Shown one piece after another: positions 46,849 through 54,863 of a stretch of 64,000 bases of DNA (the stretch's first letter is position 1; every line of letters begins with the position of its first letter). The position numbers and the translations under genes were made by a program. Location: NCBI GenBank assembly GCA_020637775.1, contig JACKJV010000011.1, forward strand, positions 1 to 64,000, given 5' to 3'. A model generated the notes under the pieces. That model had not been told where the DNA came from. It worked only from the letters and a program-made list of their open reading frames with translations, and did no database searches. Source of the stretch: Brucellaceae bacterium (GTDB lineage: Bacteria; Pseudomonadota; Alphaproteobacteria; Rhizobiales; Rhizobiaceae).

Positions 46849-46906
46849 GGAGCAATGACCGGCGTCCCGGCGGCTGTCGACCGGGGGCGTTGACTGCTTC
46901 TACTCC
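46849..46906 (-). ncRNA. NMT1-motif (xanthine-I) riboswitch upstream of the 2OG oxygenase
   Basis: Read on the minus strand, the element starts GGAGTAGAAGCAGTCA and ends CCGGTCATTGCTCC. Between them a GC-rich hairpin (CCCCCGG / CCGGGAC) forms P2, and GGAG / CTCC forms P1. GUAGAAGCN-GUCA and AUUGCUCC are the conserved halves of the NMT1 motif, known as xanthine-I and reported to bind xanthine and uric acid. The closing P1 strand runs straight into TTTTT (46842-46848), so the folded aptamer itself could act as a terminator. It is 52 bases upstream of the oxygenase ATG. Confidence 0.8.
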
Positions 46907-46956
46907 CTTGGCGTGGTGCGGGCGGGACGGGCCCTCGTGCCGGTGTCCGGTGCCTC

Positions 46957-48324
46957 CTATGCCTTGCGGGCGATGGTCTGAACGGCGGCCAGCGCCTCGG
47001 CGCCGAGCGCGTCCAGGTCGAGCCAGGGGATGCGGCCGTTCTCGACCAGCGGCCGGCCGGCGACGAAGCTGGCGCGCACGCGCATGTCGCCGCCCGAGAT
47101 GACGGGTGCGATGGCGCGGTCATGCTGGCCGAAATAGCGCGGTGCGTTCAGGTCGAAGAGCACGATGTCGGCGGCCTTGCCCGGTTCCAGCGTGCCAATG
47201 GCCTCCAGGCCCAGCACCTTCGCGCCTCCGGCGGTGGCCCAGTGCAGAACGGTTTGCGCCGTTGTCGCCGTCACGCCTTTCGCAGCGCGGTGGACCGAGA
47301 AGGCGGCATAAAGCGCGGAGGCCATGTCGGCGGCCTCGTTGGCAGCGGCGCCGTCCACGGCGAGCGAAACCGCACCGCCCAGGCTGTGCAGCAGGTCTGC
47401 CGGAGCGATGCCGGAGCCCAGCCGCGCATTGGCCTGCGGGCAATGGGCCATGCCGGTGCCCGTTTCCGCCAGCAGCTTCACCTCGCCGGGGGTGCATTCG
47501 ACCAGGTGCGCGAACCAGACATCCGGGCCAAGCCAGTCATGGCCCGCCAGCCAGTCCACGGGCCGTTTGCCGTAGTGTCCCATCGTGTGGTTCACGTAGT
47601 CCATGTTTTCCGACAGGTGGCTGTGCAGCCTAAGCCCAAGGCCTCGCGCGGCGGCGGCGATCTGCCTCAGTTCATGCTCGTGCAGGGAAAAGGTCGGCGT
47701 TGTCGGCGCCATGACGACGCGGCGCATGGCATCGGGGGCGGCATCGTGCCAGCGTTTCGCATCGCGCTCCACCGCCGCGATCATCGCGGCCAGCGGTTCG
47801 GTGGGCAGGGGCGTGATGTCGGCGCTGTCGAAGGCGCGGGCCTTGGTGGCGCCGCCGCGGCAGAGCACGAAGCGTATGCCGAAGCGATCCGCCATGTCGA
47901 ACAGGATTTCGCCGGGATCGAAGTCGTAGCGGTCGGAATAGAAGTAGTGGTGGTCGGCGATGGTGGTGCAGCCCGACAGGACGAGTTCCGCCATGCCGAC
48001 CTTCGCCGCCGTCTGCATCAGGGGGCCGGTCAGCCGGTCCCAATAGGTATAGGGCACGAGGCGCAGCCAGGCGGCCAGCGCCTCGTTCATGCCGGCGGGC
48101 ACGGCCTTGAGGATCGACTGGAACAGGTGGTGATGGGTGTTGACGAGGCCCGGCGCGACGACGCAGCCGGACGCATCGACAATGCGCTCGCCGGGTTCCG
48201 GCGCGAGGTCGCCAATCGCTGCGATGCGGCCGCCGCGCACCCGGATTGCGCCCTGCGCCCTTGCTGTATCGCCGGTCCTGCCGGTCAGGATGGCGTCGGC
48301 ATCGGCAATGAGGAAATCCGTCAT
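46957..48324 (-). CDS. TRZ/ATZ-family amidohydrolase, probable nucleobase or pterin deaminase
   Basis: Metal-dependent amidohydrolase of the guanine/8-oxoguanine/triazine deaminase group. The 455 residues carry the metal HxH at H64/H66 (NTHHHLFQS), LHSHLSE, the WFAHLVE metal His and the catalytic Asp in LAVDGAAANE. MDYVNHTMGHYGKRPVDWL resembles the substrate loop of 8-oxoguanine deaminase, but it is clearly a different enzyme from the one at 52529. The start overlaps the permease stop by four bases (ATGA), so it belongs to the riboswitch-controlled NMT1 importer operon, whose cargo it probably deaminates. Confidence 0.88.
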   Translation of the reverse strand: MTDFLIADADAILTGRTGDTARAQGAIRVRGGRIAAIGDLAPEPGERIVDASGCVVAPGLVNTHHHLFQSILKAVPAGMNEALAAWLRLVPYTYWDRLTGPLMQTAAKVGMAELVLSGCTTIADHHYFYSDRYDFDPGEILFDMADRFGIRFVLCRGGATKARAFDSADITPLPTEPLAAMIAAVERDAKRWHDAAPDAMRRVVMAPTTPTFSLHEHELRQIAAAARGLGLRLHSHLSENMDYVNHTMGHYGKRPVDWLAGHDWLGPDVWFAHLVECTPGEVKLLAETGTGMAHCPQANARLGSGIAPADLLHSLGGAVSLAVDGAAANEAADMASALYAAFSVHRAAKGVTATTAQTVLHWATAGGAKVLGLEAIGTLEPGKAADIVLFDLNAPRYFGQHDRAIAPVISGGDMRVRASFVAGRPLVENGRIPWLDLDALGAEALAAVQTIARKA

Positions 48325-49166
48325 CTGTTCCCCTTCGGCAGGCTCCAGGGGAAGAACAGGCGCTGGCTGACCGACACCGCCTGGAACAGGGCAAGCGACA
48401 TGACCACGAGAATGGCAAGCCCTGCCCATGCCTGCGGCACCTGGAACATGGAGGTGGAGAACTGGATGAAGAAGCCGATGCCCTTTTCCGCGGCCACGAA
48501 CTCGGCCACGACAGCGCCGATGACGGCGAGCGTGATGGAAATCTTCAGGCCGGAAAAGATGTAGGGAATGGCGTAGGGAATGCGGATATGGGTGAATTCC
48601 CTCCAGGCCGGGGCGCGCAGCGAGCGCGACAGTTCGATGAGTTCGCCCGGCGTGGCCTGCATGCCCGTGGTCATGGAGACGACCAGCGGGAAGAAGGTGA
48701 TAAGGAAGGTGATGACGATGCGTGGCGCGTCACCCGACCCGAGCGCAACGATGATGATGGGGGCGACGGCGACAACCGGCGTTGACTGGATGACGACGAG
48801 CAGCGGATAGAAGCTGTCCGACATGAATTTCGACCGCGTCAGCGCCATGGCGATGGGAAGTGCGACGAGAATGGAGACCGCATAACCGATCAGCGCGACA
48901 CGCAGGGTGGCCCAGACATGCTCGAACCAGCGGCCGGGCGGAATGGAGGAAAAGCCTTCGGCAATGCGGCTTGGCGCCGGCAGCACGAAGGAGGGAATTG
49001 CCAACAGCCGTGCCGCGCCCTCCCAGACCAGCAGAACGACAAGGAAGGTGGCCACGGGCCGGAAGACCGGCGAGGCAGCGAGGCGCTGCCAAAGGGCCGG
49101 CGCGGGCACGGTCCGCTCAGGCCGCGCGCTTGAGGAGGAGGCTGCGGAGATGGCCGGAGAAGTCAT
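48321..49166 (-). CDS. ABC transporter permease (NMT1/taurine/nitrate-type importer)
   Basis: The 281-residue inner-membrane permease has six predicted helices and the cytoplasmic coupling EAA loop RSLRAPAWREFTHIRIPYAIPYIFSGLK. It belongs to the SsuC/TauC/ThiX-like group. Its first 50 bases overlap the 3' end of the ATPase gene, so the true start may lie a little downstream. With the ATPase and NMT1 binding protein it forms a full importer, co-transcribed with the amidohydrolase. Confidence 0.9.
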   Translation of the reverse strand: MTSPAISAASSSSARPERTVPAPALWQRLAASPVFRPVATFLVVLLVWEGAARLLAIPSFVLPAPSRIAEGFSSIPPGRWFEHVWATLRVALIGYAVSILVALPIAMALTRSKFMSDSFYPLLVVIQSTPVVAVAPIIIVALGSGDAPRIVITFLITFFPLVVSMTTGMQATPGELIELSRSLRAPAWREFTHIRIPYAIPYIFSGLKISITLAVIGAVVAEFVAAEKGIGFFIQFSTSMFQVPQAWAGLAILVVMSLALFQAVSVSQRLFFPWSLPKGNR

Positions 49167-49890
49167 GCATCACCTTTGACGACGTGGTTTCGACCGTGCG
49201 CGGCCGGGGCAGGGGGACGGGAAGATCCTCGATGATGCGGCCTGGCCGCTCGCTCATGACGAGCACGCGGTCGGCCAGCAACACGGCCTCCGAGATGGAA
49301 TGGGTGATGAACAGAACCGTCTTGGGCCGCTCCTGCCAGATGCGCAGAAGCTCGAAGCCCATTTCCTCGCGTGTCAGCGCATCGAGGGCGGAAAAAGGCT
49401 CGTCCATCAGCAGGATATCCGGGTCGAGCAGAAGGGCGCGGGCGATGCCGACACGCTGCTGCATGCCGCCTGAAAGTTCGGAGGGCAGGCGGCGCTCGAA
49501 GCCCTCAAGGCCCACCATGGTGATGAGTTCACGCGCGCGCGCCCTGTCTTCCACGCCGACGCGGCCCTGCTTGTGGCGGATCGGGAAGACGACATTGTCC
49601 TCGATGGTGGCCCAGGGCAGAAGCGTGGGCTTCTGGAACACGATGCCGATATCATCCCGCGGGCCGCTGACCGGCAGGCCAAAGACCTCGGCCGAGCCGG
49701 ATGTCGGGGCGAGCAGCCCGGCGGTGAGGCGCAGCAGGGTGGACTTGCCGCAGCCGGACGGTCCGAGAACCGCCACGAATTCGTGGCGGCTGACGGTCAT
49801 GTCGACCCCGCGCAGGGCTTCCAGCCTGCCGGACGCGGTTTCGAAAATCTGGCCGGTGGCCTTGAAGCGAAGCGCGGGGGTGGTTTCCAT
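49117..49890 (-). CDS. ABC transporter ATP-binding protein (NMT1-type importer)
   Basis: The 257-residue SsuB/TauB-like ATPase has Walker A GPSGCGKST, Q-loop FQKPTLLPW, signature LSGGMQQRV, Walker B LLMDEPFSALD and the H-loop histidine in FITHSISEAV. The start at 49890 lies 8 bases beyond the stop of the binding-protein gene. It energises the importer below the riboswitch at 51094. Confidence 0.93.
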   Translation of the reverse strand: METTPALRFKATGQIFETASGRLEALRGVDMTVSRHEFVAVLGPSGCGKSTLLRLTAGLLAPTSGSAEVFGLPVSGPRDDIGIVFQKPTLLPWATIEDNVVFPIRHKQGRVGVEDRARARELITMVGLEGFERRLPSELSGGMQQRVGIARALLLDPDILLMDEPFSALDALTREEMGFELLRIWQERPKTVLFITHSISEAVLLADRVLVMSERPGRIIEDLPVPLPRPRTVETTSSKVMHDFSGHLRSLLLKRAA

Positions 49891-49898
49891 GATGAACC

Positions 49899-50897
49899 TC
49901 AGCTTCCCGGCACGAAGGCACGGTTGACGACGGTTTCGGGATCGAGCTTGGCCGTGTCGAGGCCCTGTGCCCTGGAGACGCGCTCCCAGGTGGCCTTGAG
50001 GCGTTCGGGCTTGAACACGCCCAGGCCGTCTGCCTCGGTCACGTCGTTGAAGATCAACACGAGCGTGTCGTTGACCGAGCCCTCGACAGCTTCCGACTTC
50101 AACTCCGGCACCGTGGCGGTGACGGCGGCGGCCGCCTCGGTCGGGTTTTCCCTGACGAATTCGACCGACTTGCGGAAGGCCTCGATGAAGCGCCTGGCCA
50201 CATCCGGGCGCTCGGCAAGGAATTTGTCGGAGGCGATCAGCGATGCCGAATAGAGTTCGAGACCGGCGGCCGACCACGGCATGACGACGATCTCCTTGCC
50301 GGCTTCCTTCGCCTGGCCGGTGTAGCGCGACACGTCGGTGACCCAGGCGATGATGGCGTCGGCGCCGCCGGTCATCAGCAGCGGGCCGAGCGCGCCGGGA
50401 TCGGATTTCGTCAGCGTGATATCCCCTTCGCTCAGACCGATGTCGGCCAGAACCAGTGGCAGGAAGACGTTGGACGAGGTGAAGGGCGAGGTGGCGATCT
50501 TCTTGCCCTTGACGTCGCCGATGGCCTCGATGCCATTGCCCTTCAATGTATAGAACGCATGCGGGCCCTTGTTGAACAGCGACATGACGGCGGTGACCGG
50601 AACGCCTTCGTTGACGCGGGCGGCCATCAGCGCGCCAATGTCGGCCGAGCCGATGTCGGACGTGCCGGTGGCGATCTTGGTGATGGCCTCGGACGAACCG
50701 CGGCCCTGCTCGATGGAAACATCGAGGCCGGCATCGGCACAGAAGCCCTTCTGGACGCAGACATAGATGGGCGCCTTGTCACCGCCGGGGAGCCAGTCGA
50801 GCTGGTAAGTGACCTTGTCGGCCGCGCCGGCGGGAAGCGAGAGGGCGGCGAGCGCCATGGCGCCGGCGGCAAGTCTGGCTGTAAGCGTCTTCAGCAT
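49899..50897 (-). CDS. NMT1/THI5-like ABC transporter substrate-binding protein
   Basis: Periplasmic binding protein of 332 residues. The signal peptide ends AGAADKV, then YQLDWLPGGDKAPIYVCVQKGF gives the NMT1/THI5 (SsuA-like) entry pattern. GTSDIGSADIGALMAARVNEGVPV is the ligand-domain signature. AGGAAGG precedes ATG 50897. First gene of the operon binding protein-ATPase-permease-amidohydrolase. The riboswitch in its leader names the family, since NMT1-domain genes are the classical partners of this RNA motif. The ligand is probably a xanthine- or urate-like base. Confidence 0.93.
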   Translation of the reverse strand: MLKTLTARLAAGAMALAALSLPAGAADKVTYQLDWLPGGDKAPIYVCVQKGFCADAGLDVSIEQGRGSSEAITKIATGTSDIGSADIGALMAARVNEGVPVTAVMSLFNKGPHAFYTLKGNGIEAIGDVKGKKIATSPFTSSNVFLPLVLADIGLSEGDITLTKSDPGALGPLLMTGGADAIIAWVTDVSRYTGQAKEAGKEIVVMPWSAAGLELYSASLIASDKFLAERPDVARRFIEAFRKSVEFVRENPTEAAAAVTATVPELKSEAVEGSVNDTLVLIFNDVTEADGLGVFKPERLKATWERVSRAQGLDTAKLDPETVVNRAFVPGS

Positions 50898-51093
50898 GTC
50901 AATGACCTTCCTGTCAGTGATGGCCCTGTTCGGAATGAGCCTCTTCATGGCGGGCAGACCGAACGGGGCCGGGGGAATAGGGAAAACCGGCAAAGGCCCA
51001 TGAGGGCATCAACCGGCGCTGCCGTGGGGGAGGATGGGAGAGGAAGACTTCAGGGTTCGGCACGGTTCGCCTCCGGACAGATTCTGACCTTGG

Positions 51094-51133
51094 CGAGCAA
51101 TGTCCCGGGGTTGACCCTGACCGCTTCTACTCG
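51094..51133 (-). ncRNA. NMT1-motif (xanthine-I) riboswitch upstream of the NMT1 importer operon
   Basis: A compact 40-base element on the minus strand. P1 is CGAG (51130-51133) with CTCG (51094-51097). The conserved strand GTAGAAGCGGTCA is followed by the P2 hairpin GGG-TCAA-CCC and the closing strand CCGGGACATTGCTC. This is essentially the published xanthine-I aptamer with both conserved internal-loop strands intact. It lies about 200 bases before the binding-protein start. A sigma-54 promoter places the predicted transcription start within a few bases of P1. Confidence 0.9.
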
Positions 51134-51145
51134 TGAAGAACACAA

Positions 51146-51162
51146 TGCATGGGCCGTGCCAG
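51146..51162 (-). promoter_or_regulatory. sigma-54 promoter in front of the riboswitch and NMT1 operon
   Basis: On the minus strand CTGGCACGGCCCATGCA matches the sigma-54 consensus YTGGCACGRNNNTTGCW at every position but one (A for T in the -12 box). The invariant GG and GC are at the right spacing. The start point near 51135 coincides with the first base pair of the riboswitch at 51133. The rest of the 477-base divergent region 50898-51374 shows no additional gene. Confidence 0.75.
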
Positions 51163-51374
51163 ATTTTCTGAAGGCCGGGCAAAATACTGAAAAACATGGA
51201 AAATCCCTGTGCCAAACAGGCCGCAGCCTTCAGTGCCGGCATTGGCGGTGACCGTAAATGCGTCAACTCTTGAATAAAAAATATGCAAATCGACAAAATG
51301 AACAAATCATGCGCAAAACGACTTGCGCGGCATCGCGCCGTGGCGTTAGCTTTCGCGTGAAAGGCAGGTGCTGC

Positions 51375-51866
51375 ATGATCCTATCACAAGACCGCAAGGA
51401 GGCGCTTTTGCGCCGCACCATCGAACTGGCCCGGGAATCGCGGGCGCGCGGCGATCATCCCTTCGGCGCGCTCCTGGCCGGGCCGGACGGGGGCATCCTG
51501 CTGGAGGCGATGAATACCTGCGGGACGAAGGGCGACCGGACGGGCCATGCCGAGCGCAATCTGATGACGGAAGCCTCCTTGCGGTTTACGGCGGAGGAAC
51601 TGGCAGATTGCACCATGGTCACCAGCGCCGAACCCTGCGCGATGTGCGCCGGTTCGGTCTACTGGGCCGGGGTGGGCCATGTCGTGCATGGGATGAGCGA
51701 AAAGGCGCTCAAGGACCTGATCGGCCCCGATCCCGAAAACCTGACCATGGACCTGCCCTGCCGCGACGTGTTTGCCGCTGGACAGCGCAAGGTCACGGTC
51801 GAGGGGCCGATGCTGGCGGAGGAATCCGCAGCCGTGCACGAAGGCTTCTGGACCGGAGAGGAATGA
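51375..51866 (+). CDS. nucleobase/nucleoside deaminase of the CMP/dCMP deaminase fold (GuaD/TadA-like)
   Basis: The 163-residue zinc deaminase has the HAE proton-shuttle motif (H58, E60 in GHAERN) and the zinc Cys pair in EPCAMCAGSVYWAGV (C88, C91). EPCxMCxGxxYWA is the guanine-deaminase/TadA-like subgroup pattern. A GuaD-like guanine or cytosine deamination is likely, but the exact base is not proven. It leads the rightward run deaminase-NAD(P)H oxidoreductase-8-oxoguanine deaminase-oxygenase. The first base is AAAGGC upstream of ATG 51375. Confidence 0.88.
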   Translation: MILSQDRKEALLRRTIELARESRARGDHPFGALLAGPDGGILLEAMNTCGTKGDRTGHAERNLMTEASLRFTAEELADCTMVTSAEPCAMCAGSVYWAGVGHVVHGMSEKALKDLIGPDPENLTMDLPCRDVFAAGQRKVTVEGPMLAEESAAVHEGFWTGEE

Positions 51867-51909
51867 TGCGGCGCGGACCCGGGCAAGCAGGCGGCCGGAG
51901 CAGCCTTTC

Positions 51910-52509
51910 ATGAAGGTGCTCATGGTCGTCTGCCACCCGGTGCCCGAAAGCTATGTCCTGGCCGTTGCGGCCAAGGCCCGCGAGGCTGTCGCGGCGGCCG
52001 GCCATGCGGTGGACTGGCTGGATCTCCATGCCGAGAACTTCGATCCGGTCATGGGCGCGGACGAACGGCGGCGCTACAATGACATGACGCGCAACGACCA
52101 TCCGCTGCCGGGTCATGCGGCGCGGCTGGCGGAGGCAGAGGCGCTCGTCGTCATCTACCCGACCTGGTGGTACTGCCTGCCTGCCATGCTCAAGGGCTGG
52201 TTCGACCGGGTCTTCACGCCGGGGCTGGCCTTTGCCGTATCGCCGGACAACGCGCCGATCCGCCCGCTGCTCACCAACATCACCCGCTGTGCCGTGATCA
52301 CCACCTGCGGCGCGCCGCGCTGGTGGTCCATCCTTGTCGGTCATCCCGGCAAGAAGACCGTTCTTCGCGGCCTTCGCGCGCTGTTCGCGCGGCGCTGCCG
52401 GACGCTTTTCCTGGCGCATTACCTGATGGACGTCTCGACGCCCGCCAGCCGTGCCGCCTTCCTCGACCGTGTCGCCACCCGTCTGCCCGCCTTTCTCGGC
52501 CCTGCATGA
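51910..52509 (+). CDS. NAD(P)H dehydrogenase (quinone), flavodoxin-like fold
   Basis: The 199-residue flavodoxin_2/MdaB/KefF-like FMN/FAD protein. The N terminus VLMVVCHPVPESY holds the nucleotide-binding start, and YPTWWYCLPAMLKGWFDRVF is the family active-site signature. GGAGCAG precedes ATG 51910. Such enzymes reduce quinones or other redox partners with NAD(P)H. In this cluster it may recycle an electron carrier or reduce a ring intermediate, but that is a guess. Confidence 0.85.
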   Translation: MKVLMVVCHPVPESYVLAVAAKAREAVAAAGHAVDWLDLHAENFDPVMGADERRRYNDMTRNDHPLPGHAARLAEAEALVVIYPTWWYCLPAMLKGWFDRVFTPGLAFAVSPDNAPIRPLLTNITRCAVITTCGAPRWWSILVGHPGKKTVLRGLRALFARRCRTLFLAHYLMDVSTPASRAAFLDRVATRLPAFLGPA

Positions 52510-52528
52510 CCCTTCCGGAGAGCCGCCC

Positions 52529-53863
52529 TTGAGAACCTGGATCAAGACCCCGCTTGCCATCCTCGCCGACGATGCCGGCGGAGGACTGGTCGTCGAGGAC
52601 AGCCGCATCGTCGAGCTCGTAGCGAGCGGCGGGGTGCCTTCGCAGCCTGTGGACGAGACCTTCGATGCCTCGCGCCATGTCGTGCTGCCGGGGCTGATAA
52701 ACACACACCACCATTTCTTCCAGACACTGTGCCGGGCGCATCCTGTGGCGCGCGACAAGGAACTGTTCCCCTGGCTGGTGGCGCTCTACCCGATCTGGAG
52801 CCGGCTGAACCGCGACATGTTCCGCGTCGGCGCGCGACTGGCCTATGCCGAATTGCTGCTGTCTGGCTGCACGACGGCCATGGATCACAATTACATGCAT
52901 TACGAGGGGCTGGAGGACGCCACCGATATCGAGGTCGAGGAAGCGCGGGCGCTCGGCATCCGCACCACGGTGGCGCGCGGTTCGCTTTCGCTGTCGCAGA
53001 AAGACGGGGCGATTCCGTCCGACACCATCGTCCAGGACGAGGACACGATCCTGGCCGACAGCGAACGGGTCTTGCGCAAGTACCATGACACGTCCGAGGG
53101 GGCGATGACGCAGATCGCGCTGGCGCCCTGCGCGCCGTTCAATGTCGGTATCGGCGTGATGCGCGGCAGCGCGGACCTGGCGGAGAAATACGATTGCCGG
53201 CTGCATACGCATCTGGCCGAGACGAAGGACGAGGAGGACTTCTGCAAGGCCGCATTCGGCTACCGGCCGATCGACTGGCTGGAGGATTGCAACTGGTTGC
53301 AACCGCGCGTCTGGCTGGCGCATGGCATTCATTTCACCTGCGAGGATTGCGAGAAACTGGGCCGGCACGGTGTGGGCGTCTGCCATTGCCCGACCTCCAA
53401 CGCGGTGCTGGCGTCGGGCTTCTGCAAGACGCTGGATCTGGAGGCAGCCGGCAGCCCGGTAGGGCTCGGCGTGGATGGTTCCGCCTCCAACGATTCCTCC
53501 AACCTGATGGAAGAGGTGCGCCATGCGCTGATGGTCAACCGGCTGGGCTACGCTTCGGCCGAGCGCATCACCCATCGCGATGCGCTTCGCTGGGCCACGG
53601 CGGGCTCGGCCCGGTGTCTCGGACGGTCCGACATCGGTGAGATCGCGGTGGGCAAGCAGGCGGATCTTGCCTTGTTCACGCTGGACGAGCTGCGTTTTTC
53701 CGGTGCGCATGACCCGATCGCCGCTCTGGTGCATTGCGGCGCCAGCCGGGCCGACCGGGTGATGGTGGCCGGCCAATGGCGGGTCATCGACGGGGCCATT
53801 CCCGGCCTCGATGTCAAGAAACTGATTGCCGACCACAGCGCTGCGGCGCGGGTCTTTGCCTGA
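52529..53863 (+). CDS. 8-oxoguanine deaminase-type amidohydrolase
   Basis: The 444-residue TRZ/ATZ amidohydrolase closely resembles the characterised 8-oxoguanine deaminase family, which converts 8-oxoguanine to uric acid. NTHHHFFQTL (H60/H62), YAELLLSGCTTAMDHNY, ALAPCAPF, LHTHLAET, WLAHGIHF, CHCPTSN and the catalytic LGVDGSASND occur in the diagnostic order. The start is TTG 52529 with CGGAGAG eleven bases before; no ATG fits. Uric acid as product links it to the urate-binding riboswitches. It lies between the oxidoreductase and the third oxygenase. Confidence 0.9.
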   Translation: MRTWIKTPLAILADDAGGGLVVEDSRIVELVASGGVPSQPVDETFDASRHVVLPGLINTHHHFFQTLCRAHPVARDKELFPWLVALYPIWSRLNRDMFRVGARLAYAELLLSGCTTAMDHNYMHYEGLEDATDIEVEEARALGIRTTVARGSLSLSQKDGAIPSDTIVQDEDTILADSERVLRKYHDTSEGAMTQIALAPCAPFNVGIGVMRGSADLAEKYDCRLHTHLAETKDEEDFCKAAFGYRPIDWLEDCNWLQPRVWLAHGIHFTCEDCEKLGRHGVGVCHCPTSNAVLASGFCKTLDLEAAGSPVGLGVDGSASNDSSNLMEEVRHALMVNRLGYASAERITHRDALRWATAGSARCLGRSDIGEIAVGKQADLALFTLDELRFSGAHDPIAALVHCGASRADRVMVAGQWRVIDGAIPGLDVKKLIADHSAAARVFA

Positions 53864-53872
53864 CAGGAGACC

Positions 53873-54838
53873 ATGATGGCGAATGCGGACATCCCGGTCA
53901 TCGACCTGACGCCCCTGCGCAGTGGCGGTTGCGAGGGACTGGCGCGGGTGGCCGGTGAAATCGGAGAGGCCTGCCGCGGCATCGGCTTTTTCTACATCAC
54001 TGGCCACGGCGTTCAGGACGGGTTGATCGCCGACGTGTTTTCCGAGGCGCAGCGGTTTTTCGCCGCGCCGGAAGCGGACAAGCGAAAGGCGCTCTATTCC
54101 GCGGCATCCGGCAATCGCGGCTTTATCCCCATGGGTGGGGAATCGCTCGATCCGGGCAAGCCGGCCGATGTGAAGGAGGCCTTCAACGTGGGGCTGGAGC
54201 TTGCATCGGACGATCCCGAGATCCTCAACGGCGCGCGGTTCCGGGCGTTGAACCTCTGGCCGGAGCGGGCGGCCTTCCGCGATACCATGCTGGCCTATTT
54301 CGACGCGGTCTGGGGGCTGGGACGGCTTCTGCACCGTGCCTTCGCGACCGATCTTTCCATGCCGGCAGATTTTTTCGAGGACAAGCTCGACCGTCCGCTG
54401 GCGACCTTGCGGCTGCTGCATTACCCGGAGCGTCCGGCCACGATGGAGGCCGGTCAACTCGGCGCTGGAGAGCATACCGATTATGGATGCGTCACCCTGT
54501 TGATGACGGACGATGCAGGCGGGCTGGAAGTGCGTACCCGCGATGGCGCGTGGCTGGCAGCGCCGCATGTGCCGGGCGCCTATGTCTGCAATATCGGCGA
54601 CTGCCTGATGCGCTGGACCAATGACACCTATGTCTCGACGCCGCACCGGGTGGTCAATCCGGCCGGACGCGAGCGTTTCTCCGTCGCCTTCTTTCTCGAT
54701 CCGAACCCGGATGCCGCCGTGCAATGCCTGCCGACCTGCACGGGGCCTGGACGACCGGCAAGATACCCGCCGATCAGCGGGGCGGACTACCTGGAAAGCC
54801 GGCTCAACCCGACCTATGCCAAGAGCGGGCTGGCCTGA
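53873..54838 (+). CDS. 2-oxoglutarate/Fe(II)-dependent oxygenase, isopenicillin-N-synthase-like (copy 3)
   Basis: The 321-residue oxygenase has iron ligands H201, D203 (EHTDYG) and H258 (PHRVVNP) and 2OG-binding R268-x-S270. It shares DVKEAFNVGLE, TLRLLHYPE, MRWTNDTYVS and the terminal YPPISGADYL pattern with the other two copies. These are the same landmarks found in thymine 7-hydroxylase, a fungal nucleobase oxygenase. It starts ten bases after the 8-oxoguanine deaminase with AGGAGACC, so the two are surely co-transcribed. A terminator follows directly. Substrate: possibly the urate or xanthine made in the same operon. Confidence 0.92.
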   Translation: MMANADIPVIDLTPLRSGGCEGLARVAGEIGEACRGIGFFYITGHGVQDGLIADVFSEAQRFFAAPEADKRKALYSAASGNRGFIPMGGESLDPGKPADVKEAFNVGLELASDDPEILNGARFRALNLWPERAAFRDTMLAYFDAVWGLGRLLHRAFATDLSMPADFFEDKLDRPLATLRLLHYPERPATMEAGQLGAGEHTDYGCVTLLMTDDAGGLEVRTRDGAWLAAPHVPGAYVCNIGDCLMRWTNDTYVSTPHRVVNPAGRERFSVAFFLDPNPDAAVQCLPTCTGPGRPARYPPISGADYLESRLNPTYAKSGLA

Positions 54839-54863
54839 GCGGAGACAGGCTCTGGAAGGCAGG

